NCBI RefSeq assembly: GCF_902706605.1 | Contig: NZ_CACSLH010000029.1 | Location: forward strand, 1 to 38,439 | From: Enterococcus sp. CSURQ0835 | GTDB taxonomy: Bacteria > Bacillota > Bacilli > Lactobacillales > Enterococcaceae | DNA length: 38,439 nt | Reading direction: 5' to 3' | Shown: piece by piece, positions 1 to 8,618 of the stretch | Layout: each line of letters starts with the position of its first letter | Numbering within the stretch: position 1 is the first letter of the stretch | Translations under genes and position numbers: made by a program | The notes under the pieces: generated by a model | What the model was told of the DNA's origin: nothing | The model's input: the letters and a program-made list of their open reading frames with translations, nothing else | The model's database searches: none

Positions 1-26
1 CCATCTAACGGATGTTTTGACATCAT
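1..26 (-). CDS. 5' end of a minus-strand gene, cut by the window edge
   Basis: Reading leftward, an AAAGGA ribosome site lies nine bases before tandem ATG codons (26-24 and 23-21), followed by an open frame MMSKHPLD that runs off the window. A TATAAT (75-70, minus strand) upstream could be its -10 box, without a good -35. Only eight residues are visible, so the product cannot be named. Confidence 0.45.
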
Positions 27-125
27 CGCTCTCATTCCTTTCAATAGCATTGAATTCGTTTTCAATTCTATTATAAAAGAAAAGACTGTAAACATCATCC
101 AAAAAGGGACTTTGTCTACAGTCTG

Positions 126-158
126 AAAGCCGCATCCAATTTTTTGGATGCGGCTTTT
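126..158 (-). terminator. Hairpin terminator downstream of the GlcD-type gene
   Basis: A perfect 14-bp stem (126-139 with 144-157) closes a TTTT loop just after the stop of the minus-strand oxidoreductase gene. The flanking U-tract is short in both directions, so strength is uncertain. Confidence 0.65.
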
Positions 159-165
159 GGGTTGA

Positions 166-1560
166 TCAATTGATTTTTCTCTTAGGATTCAACAGATTCA
201 TTGGATCAAGCAATGCTTTGATTTGGTGTTGCAAAAAATCGACATCTTCACCAAGTTCAAGATTGTTCCATTGGTTTTTGACCATCCCCACGGCGTGCTC
301 GCCTGAGATTGTACCACCTAGCTCTAAGGTTTTTTTAAACATCAATTGCAAGGCTTCATTGACTTGAGGCGGCATTTCACTAGCATCTGCTGGCCAAACG
401 ATTGTTGGATGGACATTGCCATCACCGGCGTGACCTGCAACATAAATTTTTAGGCCGAGTTGCTCACCGATTTGTTGGATATAATCCATCATCGGTGCTA
501 ATTTAGAAAGTGGGAGTGCCATATCTTCCATAATATGGTTTTGTCCGGCAAAAACAGCGGGTAACATATCTTGCCGCAGTTTGACTAAAGCCGCTTGCTT
601 TGCTGGATCCGTGGTGACTTGAATGTTTGCAGCACCGAATTTAGTTAACAAGTCATTCATTTTTTGTTCGATCTCAAGTGTACTTTGATCAATTTTAAAA
701 ATCAGCATAGCACCGCTTTCACTAGCGTAGTCGGTTCCTTCATATTGATCTAAGGCGGCAATCGTATTGCTGTCGAGGGCCTCTAACATGGTAGGGCCGA
801 CGCCTGAAAGCCGGATCGCCGCAACCGCTTTGGCTAAAGTCGTCATATCAGGGAAAAAGGCATTTCCCATCATCGGTGTTCCGATCGGCAGTGGTAAAAG
901 TTTGACGATAATCTCCGTAATGATCCCCAGCGTACCTTCTGAACCGACAAACAGTTGCGTCAAATCATAACTAAACGCTTGTTTTAACGTTCGACCGCCT
1001 AGTTTTAACTCACGGCCATCAGCTAAGATTACGGTTAGACCTAAAACGTTGTCCTTAGTCGCGCCGTACTTGACGGTGCTCATTCCACCGGCATTAGTAG
1101 CCGTATTTCCGCCGATCCCCGAAATACTTTTTGAACCAGGGTCTGGCGCATAAAACATGCCGAGTTTGCGAGCTTCGTCATCCAGTGCTTGATTGATGAC
1201 ACCAGGTTGGACGACAGCTAGTCCATCTTCTTTACTGATTTCAATGATTTTATTTAGACTGCGAGTTGATAAGATGATCGCGCCGGTTAATCCGTCGGCC
1301 CCGATCACAGTACTGGTAAATTGATTTTGTGTGATGACGGGGATGTGGAAGGTGCGAGCAGTCTGCAAGACGCCTTTGATATCGGCTGAACTTTTTGCGT
1401 CGACAAAAGCGAGCGCTAAGCCACTATCTGCATCGGTCATTCGCGGACTGAAAGATTGTTTTTTCAATGTTTCTAAGTCTGTGAAAACGACACCATCAAC
1501 TACATTTTTCGTTAGATCTGCAATGACATCTTGTTCTTCAAAAGCTGTGAAAACTGCCAT
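166..1560 (-). CDS. glcD: FAD-linked 2-hydroxyacid dehydrogenase, GlcD family
   Basis: The 464-residue product is a flavoprotein of the FAD-binding type 4/VAO superfamily (GlcD, D-lactate dehydrogenase type), which oxidises 2-hydroxyacids such as glycolate or D-lactate. Visible family marks are a Gly-rich FAD segment (SISGIGGNTATNAGGM, about residues 145-160), a C-terminal VAGHAGDGNVHP block and GEHAVG. The ATG at 1560 is preferred over a GTG nine bases upstream because AAAAGGAG sits at proper distance from the ATG and the GTG lies beside that site. No GlcE or GlcF (iron-sulfur) partner is adjacent, so the electron acceptor is unclear. It is a single gene with its own terminator. Substrate is inferred from family only; glcD is a family label. 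Confidence 0.85.
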   Translation of the reverse strand: MAVFTAFEEQDVIADLTKNVVDGVVFTDLETLKKQSFSPRMTDADSGLALAFVDAKSSADIKGVLQTARTFHIPVITQNQFTSTVIGADGLTGAIILSTRSLNKIIEISKEDGLAVVQPGVINQALDDEARKLGMFYAPDPGSKSISGIGGNTATNAGGMSTVKYGATKDNVLGLTVILADGRELKLGGRTLKQAFSYDLTQLFVGSEGTLGIITEIIVKLLPLPIGTPMMGNAFFPDMTTLAKAVAAIRLSGVGPTMLEALDSNTIAALDQYEGTDYASESGAMLIFKIDQSTLEIEQKMNDLLTKFGAANIQVTTDPAKQAALVKLRQDMLPAVFAGQNHIMEDMALPLSKLAPMMDYIQQIGEQLGLKIYVAGHAGDGNVHPTIVWPADASEMPPQVNEALQLMFKKTLELGGTISGEHAVGMVKNQWNNLELGEDVDFLQHQIKALLDPMNLLNPKRKIN

Positions 1561-1737
1561 CAAAACCACTCCTTTTCATTTGAACTTTTTAGTGACAAGT
1601 TCTGACAGTTCTAATGGTAGTCGAATCATTTTTAGAAAGCTAGCGATAAGACTTTTGGGTTTAACATAAGTCAGCGAACAATTGAGCAGTAAATGCTAAA
1701 CCGTTTTCAAAAAGGATATCTATTTTTAGGCAAGATT

Positions 1738-1775
1738 TGTTATAATATGAATGGAAACTGAAAGGAGAGACCAAA
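1738..1775 (+). promoter_or_regulatory. pepX promoter and ribosome site
   Basis: TGT-TATAAT (1738-1746) is a perfect extended -10 without a convincing -35. AAAGGAGAG (1761-1769) lies at normal distance before the pepX ATG at 1776. Confidence 0.6.
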
Positions 1776-4166
1776 ATGAAATTAAATCAATTTGGATTGA
1801 AGCACGAATCACTGTCGACAGCTAAAAAAGAATTGACTGACTTACATTTTTTGACTGAAAAATCAGCTACGACTGGAACAGCGCTCTGGTTTGAATTGTT
1901 GCGCAAAAGTTTTTTAACGGTCAAAGATGAAAGCGGGTTTGTCGCGAAATTAGGAAATCTCTTAGCTGATGAGACCAATGACTTAGCTGAGTTTTACCAA
2001 AAAGAAAAAACGTTGAATAAAGATGTCTTTTATACCGTCGCGCTCCAATTGTTAGAATTTGAGCACGGGATCGATTTTTCAGTCGAACATTTAGGCAAAG
2101 ACCTTTTGAAGATCAATGTGCCGACTATCGATGGCGATTTTGAGCAAGTTGATACGGTCATCGCTGCTTGGTATTTGTTATTGAATACTCATACTCAAAA
2201 CGGACTGACCTTTTTAGATAAATTGGCAAATGAAGGTTTTTATTTAGACCAAAACGTTAGCCAACCGCTATTTATCAATGGGAAAGCACAAGCGGTCTTT
2301 GATGCGACTAAGATCATTCGGGAAGTCGTTTATGTGGAAGCTGACTTAGACACGGATGCAGACGGCAAGCGTGATTTATTGAAGTTAGAGATCTTACGAC
2401 CGGGTGAGACTGAAACAGGCTTAAAAGTCCCGACCCTTTTTACGGCGAGTCCTTATAATCAAGGTGTCAATGGACCAGCTGGGGAGCAGTTGACGTATAA
2501 TGTCAATCTGCCACTAGAACGTAAGGAACCAACAGATACTCAATACGAAGATATCCAATATCAGCCGGAAGCTAAAGACTTACCACCAGCTCGTTCGGTC
2601 AATGGCCAAGCTGATCAAGCAACCGAAACATTTGCCCGCGAGTTGACGAATTATACGTTGAACGACTTTTTCTTAGTTCGCGGTTTTGCTGTCGTATATG
2701 GAGCCGGGATCGGGACTCGAGATTCAGATGGCATCCAGACTTGTGGCTCGGTGGAACAGACTGATTCGATGGTAGCTTACATCGAGTGGCTGACTGGTAA
2801 GCGTCGGGCGTTTACGAATCGGACAGATAATCTTGAGATCAAAGCGTGGTGGAGCAATGGCAAGGTAGCGATGACTGGGAAATCTTATTTAGGGACTCTA
2901 GCGACTGCTTGTGCGACACGCCAAGTGGAAGGGTTAGAGACGATCATCTCAGAAGCTGCGATCTCGGATTGGTATCAATATTATCGCGACAATGGGTTAG
3001 TGATCGCACCCGGTGGTTTTCCTGGCGAAGATGCCGATGTTTTAGCGATCGAGACTTTTAGTAAAATGAAAAACGCTGGAGATTACTTGCATAGCAAAAC
3101 TTTTTTCATGGATTATTTAGCAGAGATGGCGCGCTTGCAAGATCGGCGTTTTGGAAATTACAATTCGTTTTGGGATGAACGGAATTATTTGCCGTTTGTT
3201 AAAGACATCAAATGCGATGTCGTGATGGTCCATGGGCTGAATGATTGGAACGTTAAACCGCGCCAAGTCGCAGATCTTTGGGATGCGTTAAAAACAGTTC
3301 CGGTGACGAAAAAATTGATTTTACATCAAGGGCAGCATATTTATATCAACAATCAGCCATCACTCGATTTTTCCGATATGATGAATCTGTGGTTGAGCCA
3401 CAAACTTTATGGGGTGGAAAATCAAGCCAAAGAAATCTTGCCTGATATCATCTACCAAAAAAATACTGCGGTAGAGACTTGGGAAACTTTAAAAGACTGG
3501 CAAGGAGAACAAACGCAAACGTATCATTTAAGTAAAACGGAACTGGTCACAACGGAAACGAGTGGTCAAGTAACTTTTAATGATGAGTTACTGACAGAAC
3601 AATATGAACGTTACACGAAAAATATTCCATTATGGGAAAAAGACCTCAAAGAAAATGGCGTGATGGATGGTCATCGCTACTTGGCAAAATCAGCTGAGTT
3701 GACCTCAGAACTTTTGATCGCGGGACGTCCAACGGTTAAATTGACCGTTGCTTCCAGTCAAGATCTAGGAATGTTGAGTTTTCAACTAGTCGATTTCGGC
3801 AAAGCAAAACGTTTAAAAGACGTTCCTGATCTGCTAGTTCCTCACGGTATGCCATTGGGTCCAAACTGGCGAGAAGAAAATGTGATGGAATTTAAATTTG
3901 GACCAGAAACGGAATATAAATTGATTTCGCGTGGGCATATCAATTTACAAAACCGGGAAAACCCGTGGAAAAATGATGAGTTAATAGCTGGTGAAATGGT
4001 CACGATCGAAGTTCATTTACATCCGACATTGTATCATTTGCCAAAAGGTCGTCAGTTAGGTCTGATCATTTATGGAACGGACTTTGCTCACACCGTTCGA
4101 GGTAACCAAGAGATCGAATACACGATCGAACTGGGCGAGTCCACGTTGACTTTACCATTGGCTTAA
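1776..4166 (+). CDS. pepX: X-prolyl dipeptidyl aminopeptidase PepX
   Basis: PepX is a cytoplasmic S15-family serine peptidase that removes X-Pro dipeptides from proline-rich peptides, typical of lactic acid bacteria. The 796-residue length is normal. The order is an N-terminal helical domain, an alpha/beta-hydrolase core and a C-terminal jelly-roll-like part. The nucleophile motif GKSYLGT gives Ser370, HGLNDWNV gives the likely Asp490, and HQGQH gives His521, so the triad appears intact. It is monocistronic, with an extended -10 promoter and a strong terminator shared with proC. Its neighbour proC makes proline, which places two proline-metabolism genes tail to tail, although they are transcribed separately. 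Confidence 0.97.
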   Translation: MKLNQFGLKHESLSTAKKELTDLHFLTEKSATTGTALWFELLRKSFLTVKDESGFVAKLGNLLADETNDLAEFYQKEKTLNKDVFYTVALQLLEFEHGIDFSVEHLGKDLLKINVPTIDGDFEQVDTVIAAWYLLLNTHTQNGLTFLDKLANEGFYLDQNVSQPLFINGKAQAVFDATKIIREVVYVEADLDTDADGKRDLLKLEILRPGETETGLKVPTLFTASPYNQGVNGPAGEQLTYNVNLPLERKEPTDTQYEDIQYQPEAKDLPPARSVNGQADQATETFARELTNYTLNDFFLVRGFAVVYGAGIGTRDSDGIQTCGSVEQTDSMVAYIEWLTGKRRAFTNRTDNLEIKAWWSNGKVAMTGKSYLGTLATACATRQVEGLETIISEAAISDWYQYYRDNGLVIAPGGFPGEDADVLAIETFSKMKNAGDYLHSKTFFMDYLAEMARLQDRRFGNYNSFWDERNYLPFVKDIKCDVVMVHGLNDWNVKPRQVADLWDALKTVPVTKKLILHQGQHIYINNQPSLDFSDMMNLWLSHKLYGVENQAKEILPDIIYQKNTAVETWETLKDWQGEQTQTYHLSKTELVTTETSGQVTFNDELLTEQYERYTKNIPLWEKDLKENGVMDGHRYLAKSAELTSELLIAGRPTVKLTVASSQDLGMLSFQLVDFGKAKRLKDVPDLLVPHGMPLGPNWREENVMEFKFGPETEYKLISRGHINLQNRENPWKNDELIAGEMVTIEVHLHPTLYHLPKGRQLGLIIYGTDFAHTVRGNQEIEYTIELGESTLTLPLA

Positions 4167-4223
4167 AGTCTCCCCAGTCGCTTAAAAATCTTTTTACAGT
4201 TTTGAGTTGAATCAGATCCAACG

Positions 4224-4276
4224 AAAATCCGCGTCCGCTTTCAGTCGTAGTTTACTGAAAGCGGACGCGGATTTTT
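4224..4276. terminator. Bidirectional terminator between pepX and proC
   Basis: A perfect 21-bp stem (4224-4244 with 4255-4275) encloses a 10-base loop. The arms end in A-runs and T-runs, so it can act on both strands between convergent genes. Confidence 0.9.
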
Positions 4277-4287
4277 AGGTTGCTGAT

Positions 4288-5061
4288 TTACAAGATTGCA
4301 TCGATTGCTTTGATCAAAGCGTTTCGAAAACCATACTCTTCTAATGCAGTGACGCCTTTGATGGTCAAGCCGCCCGGTGTGGTGACCGCCTCTTTTAATT
4401 CAGCCGGATGTTGGTTGGTCACTTGTTGCAAGCGGCCACTGCCGATCAACATTTGACTGATGATCTCATAAGATTGGGCCCGCGGGATGCCATGTTTGAC
4501 AGCTGCATCTGACAAAGCTTCCATCATCAAGTCGACAAAAGCTGGGCCGCAACCGGCGACAGTGTTGATAGCTGCGATCTGTTCTTCAGGAGCGATGATG
4601 ACTTTTCCTAAGGCTTCAAATGTTTGTTGCAATGTTTTTTTAGCTTCTAGTGAGATCGTTTCGGGAAAAGCGATGGCAGTCACGCCTTCATTAATCGCAA
4701 CGGGAGTATTAGGTAATGCACTTGCCAGAGGATAACGTTCCCCCATGATGGTTTGCATTGCGTGTAAACTGACTCCAGCAGCTACAGAGGCGATCGGGGC
4801 TGAAAATGCCGGCACTTTTTTGAGTTCTTGTAAAAGTGGTACGACTAATTTGGGCAAGGTAGCGATCACTAAGACATCGACTGTTTTTAATTCTGTCAGT
4901 TCGGTGACGAGTTGGAAATGGAGTGCTTGTTGTAATTTTTCTGCTGAGCCGCTGTGTCCGCCTTTGACGAATAATTGTTGCGGGGTGACCAAGTCGGCGT
5001 TTAACCAGCCGCGAATCATGGCACTTCCCATTTGACCAGCGCCTAAAATTCCGATCTTCAT
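4288..5061 (-). CDS. proC: Pyrroline-5-carboxylate reductase
   Basis: ProC catalyses the last step of proline synthesis, reducing 1-pyrroline-5-carboxylate to L-proline with NAD(P)H in the cytoplasm. The 257-residue protein starts with the Rossmann motif GILGAGQMGSAM and ends with the family signature region (NTVAGCGPAFVDLMMEAL, then TPGGLTIKGVTALEE). AAGGAG lies eight bases before the ATG. It begins 23 bases after the DUF1634 gene and has no obvious promoter of its own, so it is probably co-transcribed with the TSUP permease and DUF1634 genes. No proA or proB is nearby. Confidence 0.95.
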   Translation of the reverse strand: MKIGILGAGQMGSAMIRGWLNADLVTPQQLFVKGGHSGSAEKLQQALHFQLVTELTELKTVDVLVIATLPKLVVPLLQELKKVPAFSAPIASVAAGVSLHAMQTIMGERYPLASALPNTPVAINEGVTAIAFPETISLEAKKTLQQTFEALGKVIIAPEEQIAAINTVAGCGPAFVDLMMEALSDAAVKHGIPRAQSYEIISQMLIGSGRLQQVTNQHPAELKEAVTTPGGLTIKGVTALEEYGFRNALIKAIDAIL

Positions 5062-5084
5062 AGAAAATTCTCCTTCGTTGATAA

Positions 5085-5453
5085 TTATTTTTCAAAAAAG
5101 CCGATCAAGATCCCAATGGCTAAAATGATTAAAACGATCGTAGTGATTCCAACGTATAAATAATCTTTTTCTTGTAAAAAAGCATAGATGGAAACGACAA
5201 CGCGCAAGACGGGAGTTAAGATCAAACAAAAAATACCTAACTGAATGTATGCGCCGGCTTTTAATGCCCCCAGTCCGAGAAAGATCGTTTGAAAGTCAGT
5301 CGGTGCATGCGTAGCACTGTATTCAGTGGAGCCGTGTAAGAGTAAAAGCAGTAGGCCGAATAAAATAATTGCCGCCGACACTAAGACGCCGATCCGTAAA
5401 ATATAGCCGATAACTCTTTCGATCGCTTGGATCTCTTGTTTTTCAGTCTTCAT
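5085..5453 (-). CDS. DUF1634 membrane protein
   Basis: The 122-residue protein starts at MKTEKQEIQAIERV, with ATG at 5453 overlapping the TGA of the upstream permease by one base (TGATG), which suggests translational coupling. It has about three hydrophobic segments (roughly residues 18-40, 60-85, 95-118). Such DUF1634 proteins are commonly encoded next to TauE/SafE permeases, as here, so it is probably an accessory subunit; that role is inferred. A longer frame upstream is only overlap with the permease gene. Confidence 0.85.
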   Translation of the reverse strand: MKTEKQEIQAIERVIGYILRIGVLVSAAIILFGLLLLLLHGSTEYSATHAPTDFQTIFLGLGALKAGAYIQLGIFCLILTPVLRVVVSIYAFLQEKDYLYVGITTIVLIILAIGILIGFFEK

Positions 5454-6298
5454 CAAATCGTCACCCCGAATCCGCGTAAAATCATTTGCAAGCCCATCAC
5501 GACTAAGATCGGGATAAAGATCAGTCGAATCCATTTTGGTTGCAGCTGCTGCATGATTCTAGAACCGATCGTAGCACCGATCAAAACGCCAATTGCCAAT
5601 GGGCCAGCAATCTGGGGCAAGATGGTTCCGCGAAAAAAATAAACCATCGCCGAAGCGGCCGCGGTCACACCCATCATTAAATTGCTCGTAGCACTGGAGG
5701 GCTTCAACGGCATTTTCATAATAGTATCCATCGCAGTGACTTTAAAAACACCGCTGCCGATCCCTAACAAGCCCGAGGCCAAACCAGCGCCAAACATCAT
5801 GGCAAAACCGCCAGGGACTTTTTCGACTTGGTAGTCGATTTGCTGTTGGGTCGCTTTATCGAAATAGGTGCTGTTGAGCTTTAATTTTTCAGCGAGTCGA
5901 TCGCTTTTGGCTTGGTGGAGCACTTCTGATTTGCCACGGAGTTTTTGCAACATATTGATCGTGGAAAACAACAAGAAGCTGCCGAATAAAACAAATAAAA
6001 AACCTGTGGGAACGAGGCCAGTCAAAATCGCGCCGACGATCGCGCCGATGGTGGTGGCGATTTCGAGAAACATCGCGATTCGTAAATTTAACAAATCGTC
6101 TTTTAAATAAGCGATGGTCGCCCCTGAACTGGTGGCAATCACGGACACGATACTAGCAGAGATCGCGTATTGAATGTCTAAGCCAAACAAAAGCGTCAAA
6201 GCAGGCGTTAAGATAATACCGCCGCCGATGCCTAAAATCGAACCTAAGATGCCAGCAAAAATGCCGATCACTAGTAATAATAAAATCTGAGTCACCAT
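5453..6298 (-). CDS. TauE/SafE (TSUP) family permease, probable sulfite or sulfonate exporter
   Basis: This 281-residue integral membrane protein has about eight hydrophobic helices and the two related halves typical of TSUP: GILGSILGIGGGIILTPAL near the N-terminus and GLASGLLGIGSGVFKV in the middle. TSUP members move sulfite, sulfoacetate or other organosulfur anions; the substrate here is unknown. ATG at 6298 is chosen because AAAGGA lies at good distance, while the upstream TTG (6313) lies before that site. It is the first gene of a likely TSUP-DUF1634-proC operon and has an unusual 5' leader with interlocked inverted repeats. Confidence 0.9.
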   Translation of the reverse strand: MVTQILLLLVIGIFAGILGSILGIGGGIILTPALTLLFGLDIQYAISASIVSVIATSSGATIAYLKDDLLNLRIAMFLEIATTIGAIVGAILTGLVPTGFLFVLFGSFLLFSTINMLQKLRGKSEVLHQAKSDRLAEKLKLNSTYFDKATQQQIDYQVEKVPGGFAMMFGAGLASGLLGIGSGVFKVTAMDTIMKMPLKPSSATSNLMMGVTAAASAMVYFFRGTILPQIAGPLAIGVLIGATIGSRIMQQLQPKWIRLIFIPILVVMGLQMILRGFGVTI

Positions 6299-6318
6299 CT
6301 CATATCCTTTCAAACTAA

Positions 6319-6370
6319 AACTTGTTACGCGTCAATGCGCCTAAAACAAGTTGTTTTTTTGAGCATTGAC
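6319..6370 (-). promoter_or_regulatory. Interlocked inverted repeats in the TSUP permease leader
   Basis: In minus-strand order: GTCAATGC (6370-6363), AACTTGTT (6352-6345), GCATTGAC (6338-6331), AACAAGTT (6326-6319). The first pairs with the third and the second with the fourth, each perfect over 8 bp, giving an A-B-A'-B' order. The transcript start predicted from the -10 falls at about 6370, so the RNA would begin with A. It can form a pseudoknot or two alternative hairpins; A/A' could instead be a protein operator. Confidence 0.5.
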
Positions 6371-6376
6371 TTTTTT

Positions 6377-6421
6377 ATTATAACCTAAATCTTAGCCAAG
6401 CACGGAACAAACCGCTATAAT
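6377..6421. promoter_or_regulatory. Divergent promoters for the TSUP operon and the TMEM175-like gene
   Basis: A TATAAT on the minus strand (6382-6377) serves the TSUP operon and a TATAAT on the plus strand (6416-6421) serves the channel gene. Neither has a strong -35; TTAGCC (6392-6397, 18-base spacing) is the best plus-strand candidate. Confidence 0.5.
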
Positions 6422-6477
6422 AGGAAAGAATTTATTGAGGCGGGCTTATTTTAAATCGAATTCAAGGAGTGATTCAA

Positions 6478-7395
6478 ATGATGAAAGAACGTGTGGTGGT
6501 CTTTGGTGATGCGATCATCGCCATCATCATCACGATCATCGTCTTAGAGCTACCCATCAGCTACGCGAGTAATGGCGCGATCCATTATGGTGAATTATTG
6601 CGAGCGGTGGGAATTTATTTTATCAGTTTTTGTTTTGTTGCGAATCTATGGTTTCAAACAGCGTATGCGTTTAACCGAGTTGAGCAAGTCAAAAACAATG
6701 TCTTAGTCGTTTATTTATTGTTGTTGTTTGGACTGTCGCTCGTCCCGTCAGCGACGCGGTTGTTGATCGAAGATACCACTCGGCAGACCGTTTTTATTTA
6801 TGGCGTGTTGACGTTTTTAGTAACATTTGTGATGCGTCGCATGATCGTTTCATTGACGCGACAAAGTTTGCCCGATGAGGCCCAAAAGAAGCGGCGAACC
6901 GATGAATTGAATCGTCAAGATCTGTTTAGTTTGGTTGCGCGCTTGATTTTATTAGCGCTAGGTTACTTTTTCACGCAAGCAGTCTTAGTCATTTATTTAG
7001 TTTTTCCGATTTTGGCTTTTTTACAAAATATCGTGGATCGCGAAGAAGATGCGTTTGTCGATACGTTAGCTCTTGATGAGCAAAATGATTATTTTCACGA
7101 TCGTAACGACTTGTGGGGAAATCCCTTGAGACGTTATGGCCAATTGTTGCGCGAATCTTTAAAAGATAGTGATCAAAACGATCCAGCTTGGCGCGAACAA
7201 ATCACAAAAGAATGGCAGAAAAAAATCGGCGAAACGATCGGCCAATTAGAACGAAAAATCGCTACGACCAGTGATCCGCAAAAGCAACAGCAGTTGAAAG
7301 TCCAAGTGACTCGCTTGAAGCAACAACAAGAAGGCTTCAATCGACGGCTGAGTCAACGACCAAAAAAGGGAAAATCACCTGACAAACTCCAGTAA
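6478..7395 (+). CDS. TMEM175-like potassium channel family protein (DUF1211)
   Basis: The 305-residue protein opens with ERVVVFGDAIIAIIITIIVL, matching the RxxxFSD-containing first helix of prokaryotic TMEM175 channels, except that Ser is Gly (FGD). About six hydrophobic helices fill residues 5-190. The last 110 residues are charged and helical with heptad character (from about DPAWREQITKEW to the end), a cytoplasmic coiled coil. Start: AAGGAG (6464-6469) precedes the ATG at 6478; a GTG at 6469 overlaps that site. Potassium conductance is inferred from family. It is a single gene, ended by the hairpin at 7394. Confidence 0.82.
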   Translation: MMKERVVVFGDAIIAIIITIIVLELPISYASNGAIHYGELLRAVGIYFISFCFVANLWFQTAYAFNRVEQVKNNVLVVYLLLLFGLSLVPSATRLLIEDTTRQTVFIYGVLTFLVTFVMRRMIVSLTRQSLPDEAQKKRRTDELNRQDLFSLVARLILLALGYFFTQAVLVIYLVFPILAFLQNIVDREEDAFVDTLALDEQNDYFHDRNDLWGNPLRRYGQLLRESLKDSDQNDPAWREQITKEWQKKIGETIGQLERKIATTSDPQKQQQLKVQVTRLKQQQEGFNRRLSQRPKKGKSPDKLQ

Positions 7396-7425
7396 GACAT
7401 CAAGCTAGCGCTTGTGTCTTTTTTT
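7394..7425 (+). terminator. Terminator after the TMEM175-like gene
   Basis: AAGACA plus CAAGC (7394-7405, one bulged T) pairs with GCTTG plus TGTCTT (7410-7420), followed by TTTTT. Confidence 0.8.
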
Positions 7426-7440
7426 GTTTCCGAGTATACT
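7412..7440 (+). promoter_or_regulatory. Promoter of the HTH gene
   Basis: TTGTGT (7412-7417), 17 bases, TATACT (7435-7440). The -35 overlaps the right arm of the preceding terminator. AAGGAG precedes the ATG at 7478. Confidence 0.45.
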
Positions 7441-7477
7441 TAATATAAATATCGCATGAGAGATAAGGAGAAGCACA

Positions 7478-8035
7478 ATGAACTATCGCCCAACTGACGT
7501 AGAACATCCGATCAAAATGTATATTCGCCGCGACCTAGGCATCACCGTTGAACAATTTGGCAAGATCGCCGGCATTCCCCAGTCAACGTTAGCAACTTGG
7601 ATCAAACGTGAGCGGCCAGTCGAGAAGCTACCGATCGATTTTTATAGTGCACTGGCGACGGTCGCGAAAAAAAATCTTGAAGAGGTGTATCGAGATTTAT
7701 TGACGTGGCAAAAACGATATTATCAATATAAACAAGAAAGTTTGCAAGCTGCCGAAAATAAAAAACCGCTTTTTAGTTTAGCGGCAGATGAAGGCCGAGC
7801 AGTTTATCACGCCTATAAAATCCGTGGGGCTGAAGCCGATTTGTTAGAGCCGGCGAAACGGTTGCGCAAAGCGATCGACCGGTTAGACAGTGAGTTGTTT
7901 ATTCAAGCATTGATTCCGATTTATGGAAATATCGAGCGGGCGATGCCGACGTATTTAGCTAAAACATTGGCGAGTAAAGATCAGTTGAAAGAATTTGGTC
8001 AAGCCTTTTACAATGAACTATTGATCAAAGGCTAA
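7478..8035 (+). CDS. HTH DNA-binding protein of unknown function
   Basis: The 185-residue protein carries an N-terminal helix-turn-helix similar to Cro/C1-type domains (residues 15-65: GITVEQFGKIAGIPQSTLAT, then WIKRERPVEKLP). The rest is charged, helical and lacks a recognised domain. ATG follows AAGGAG at good distance. It is a single gene between two terminators. It is probably a regulator; no target can be read from the sequence. The family of the C-terminal part was not recognised. Confidence 0.7.
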   Translation: MNYRPTDVEHPIKMYIRRDLGITVEQFGKIAGIPQSTLATWIKRERPVEKLPIDFYSALATVAKKNLEEVYRDLLTWQKRYYQYKQESLQAAENKKPLFSLAADEGRAVYHAYKIRGAEADLLEPAKRLRKAIDRLDSELFIQALIPIYGNIERAMPTYLAKTLASKDQLKEFGQAFYNELLIKG

Positions 8036-8090
8036 GAAATTAAAATGAGCGTTGAACGGAAAGTGCTGAGGGTTAGCGCTACCGTTGAAG

Positions 8091-8138
8091 AAAAAACCAA
8101 GGAGCCAGACAGCATGCCGTCTGGCTCCTTGGTTTTTT
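8091..8138. terminator. Bidirectional terminator
   Basis: A perfect 20-bp stem (8091-8110 with 8119-8138) has an 8-base loop, and A/T runs end both arms. It serves the convergent HTH gene and the small acidic protein gene, whose stop lies inside the right arm. Confidence 0.92.
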
Positions 8139-8487
8139 ACAATTCTGCTTTGACCGTGTCAGCGACTTCGGTCAATTGAGCAGTAGTTTGATCTGTTTGT
8201 TTGGCGATATCTGCGATGCGCAAGAAACTATTTTTATACATCGCCACTTCGCGGAAGCGCGAATATTTTTCTTCGATCTCATGATAGACGACCGGTTGCT
8301 TTTTACTTTTTTCGATCGTTTCTGAGGTCGGGATGTATTCTAACTGTAAATATGACAAGGCATCATTGACACCATCTAAAAAGGCCTCATATTCTTCTTG
8401 CCGGAGCTTGCCATCTGCCAAGCGCTCCTTTTGTTTTTCGACGAATAATTCAACGACTGGTCCCACTTCGATCGGTTCTACTTCCAA
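8137..8487 (-). CDS. Small acidic helical protein, unknown
   Basis: The 116-residue soluble, Glu/Lys-rich, mostly helical protein was not recognised. It starts with TTG (8487-8485), seven bases after a strong GGAGGGG site; no ATG is suitably placed. The stop is embedded in the shared terminator. It contains no Cys, signal peptide or membrane segment. The strong ribosome site and clean ending support a real gene; function unknown. Confidence 0.72.
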   Translation of the reverse strand: MEVEPIEVGPVVELFVEKQKERLADGKLRQEEYEAFLDGVNDALSYLQLEYIPTSETIEKSKKQPVVYHEIEEKYSRFREVAMYKNSFLRIADIAKQTDQTTAQLTEVADTVKAEL

Positions 8488-8618
8488 AAAATCCCCTCCA
8501 ACTTTTCCTTTGTTTCTATTTTACTATAGATTTTGATTCTTGTAGCATTTAAATAATCAAACTGACGAAAAAAAATTCTTTTTCTTTCAAAATTGTAAGT
8601 CGATAAAGCCCTTTTCTA

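Noticed and set aside
4224-4276. Long perfect inverted repeat as a possible mobile-element end
   Set aside because: Position between convergent stops, short loop and A/T-run ends mark it as a bidirectional terminator; no target duplication or transposase is present.
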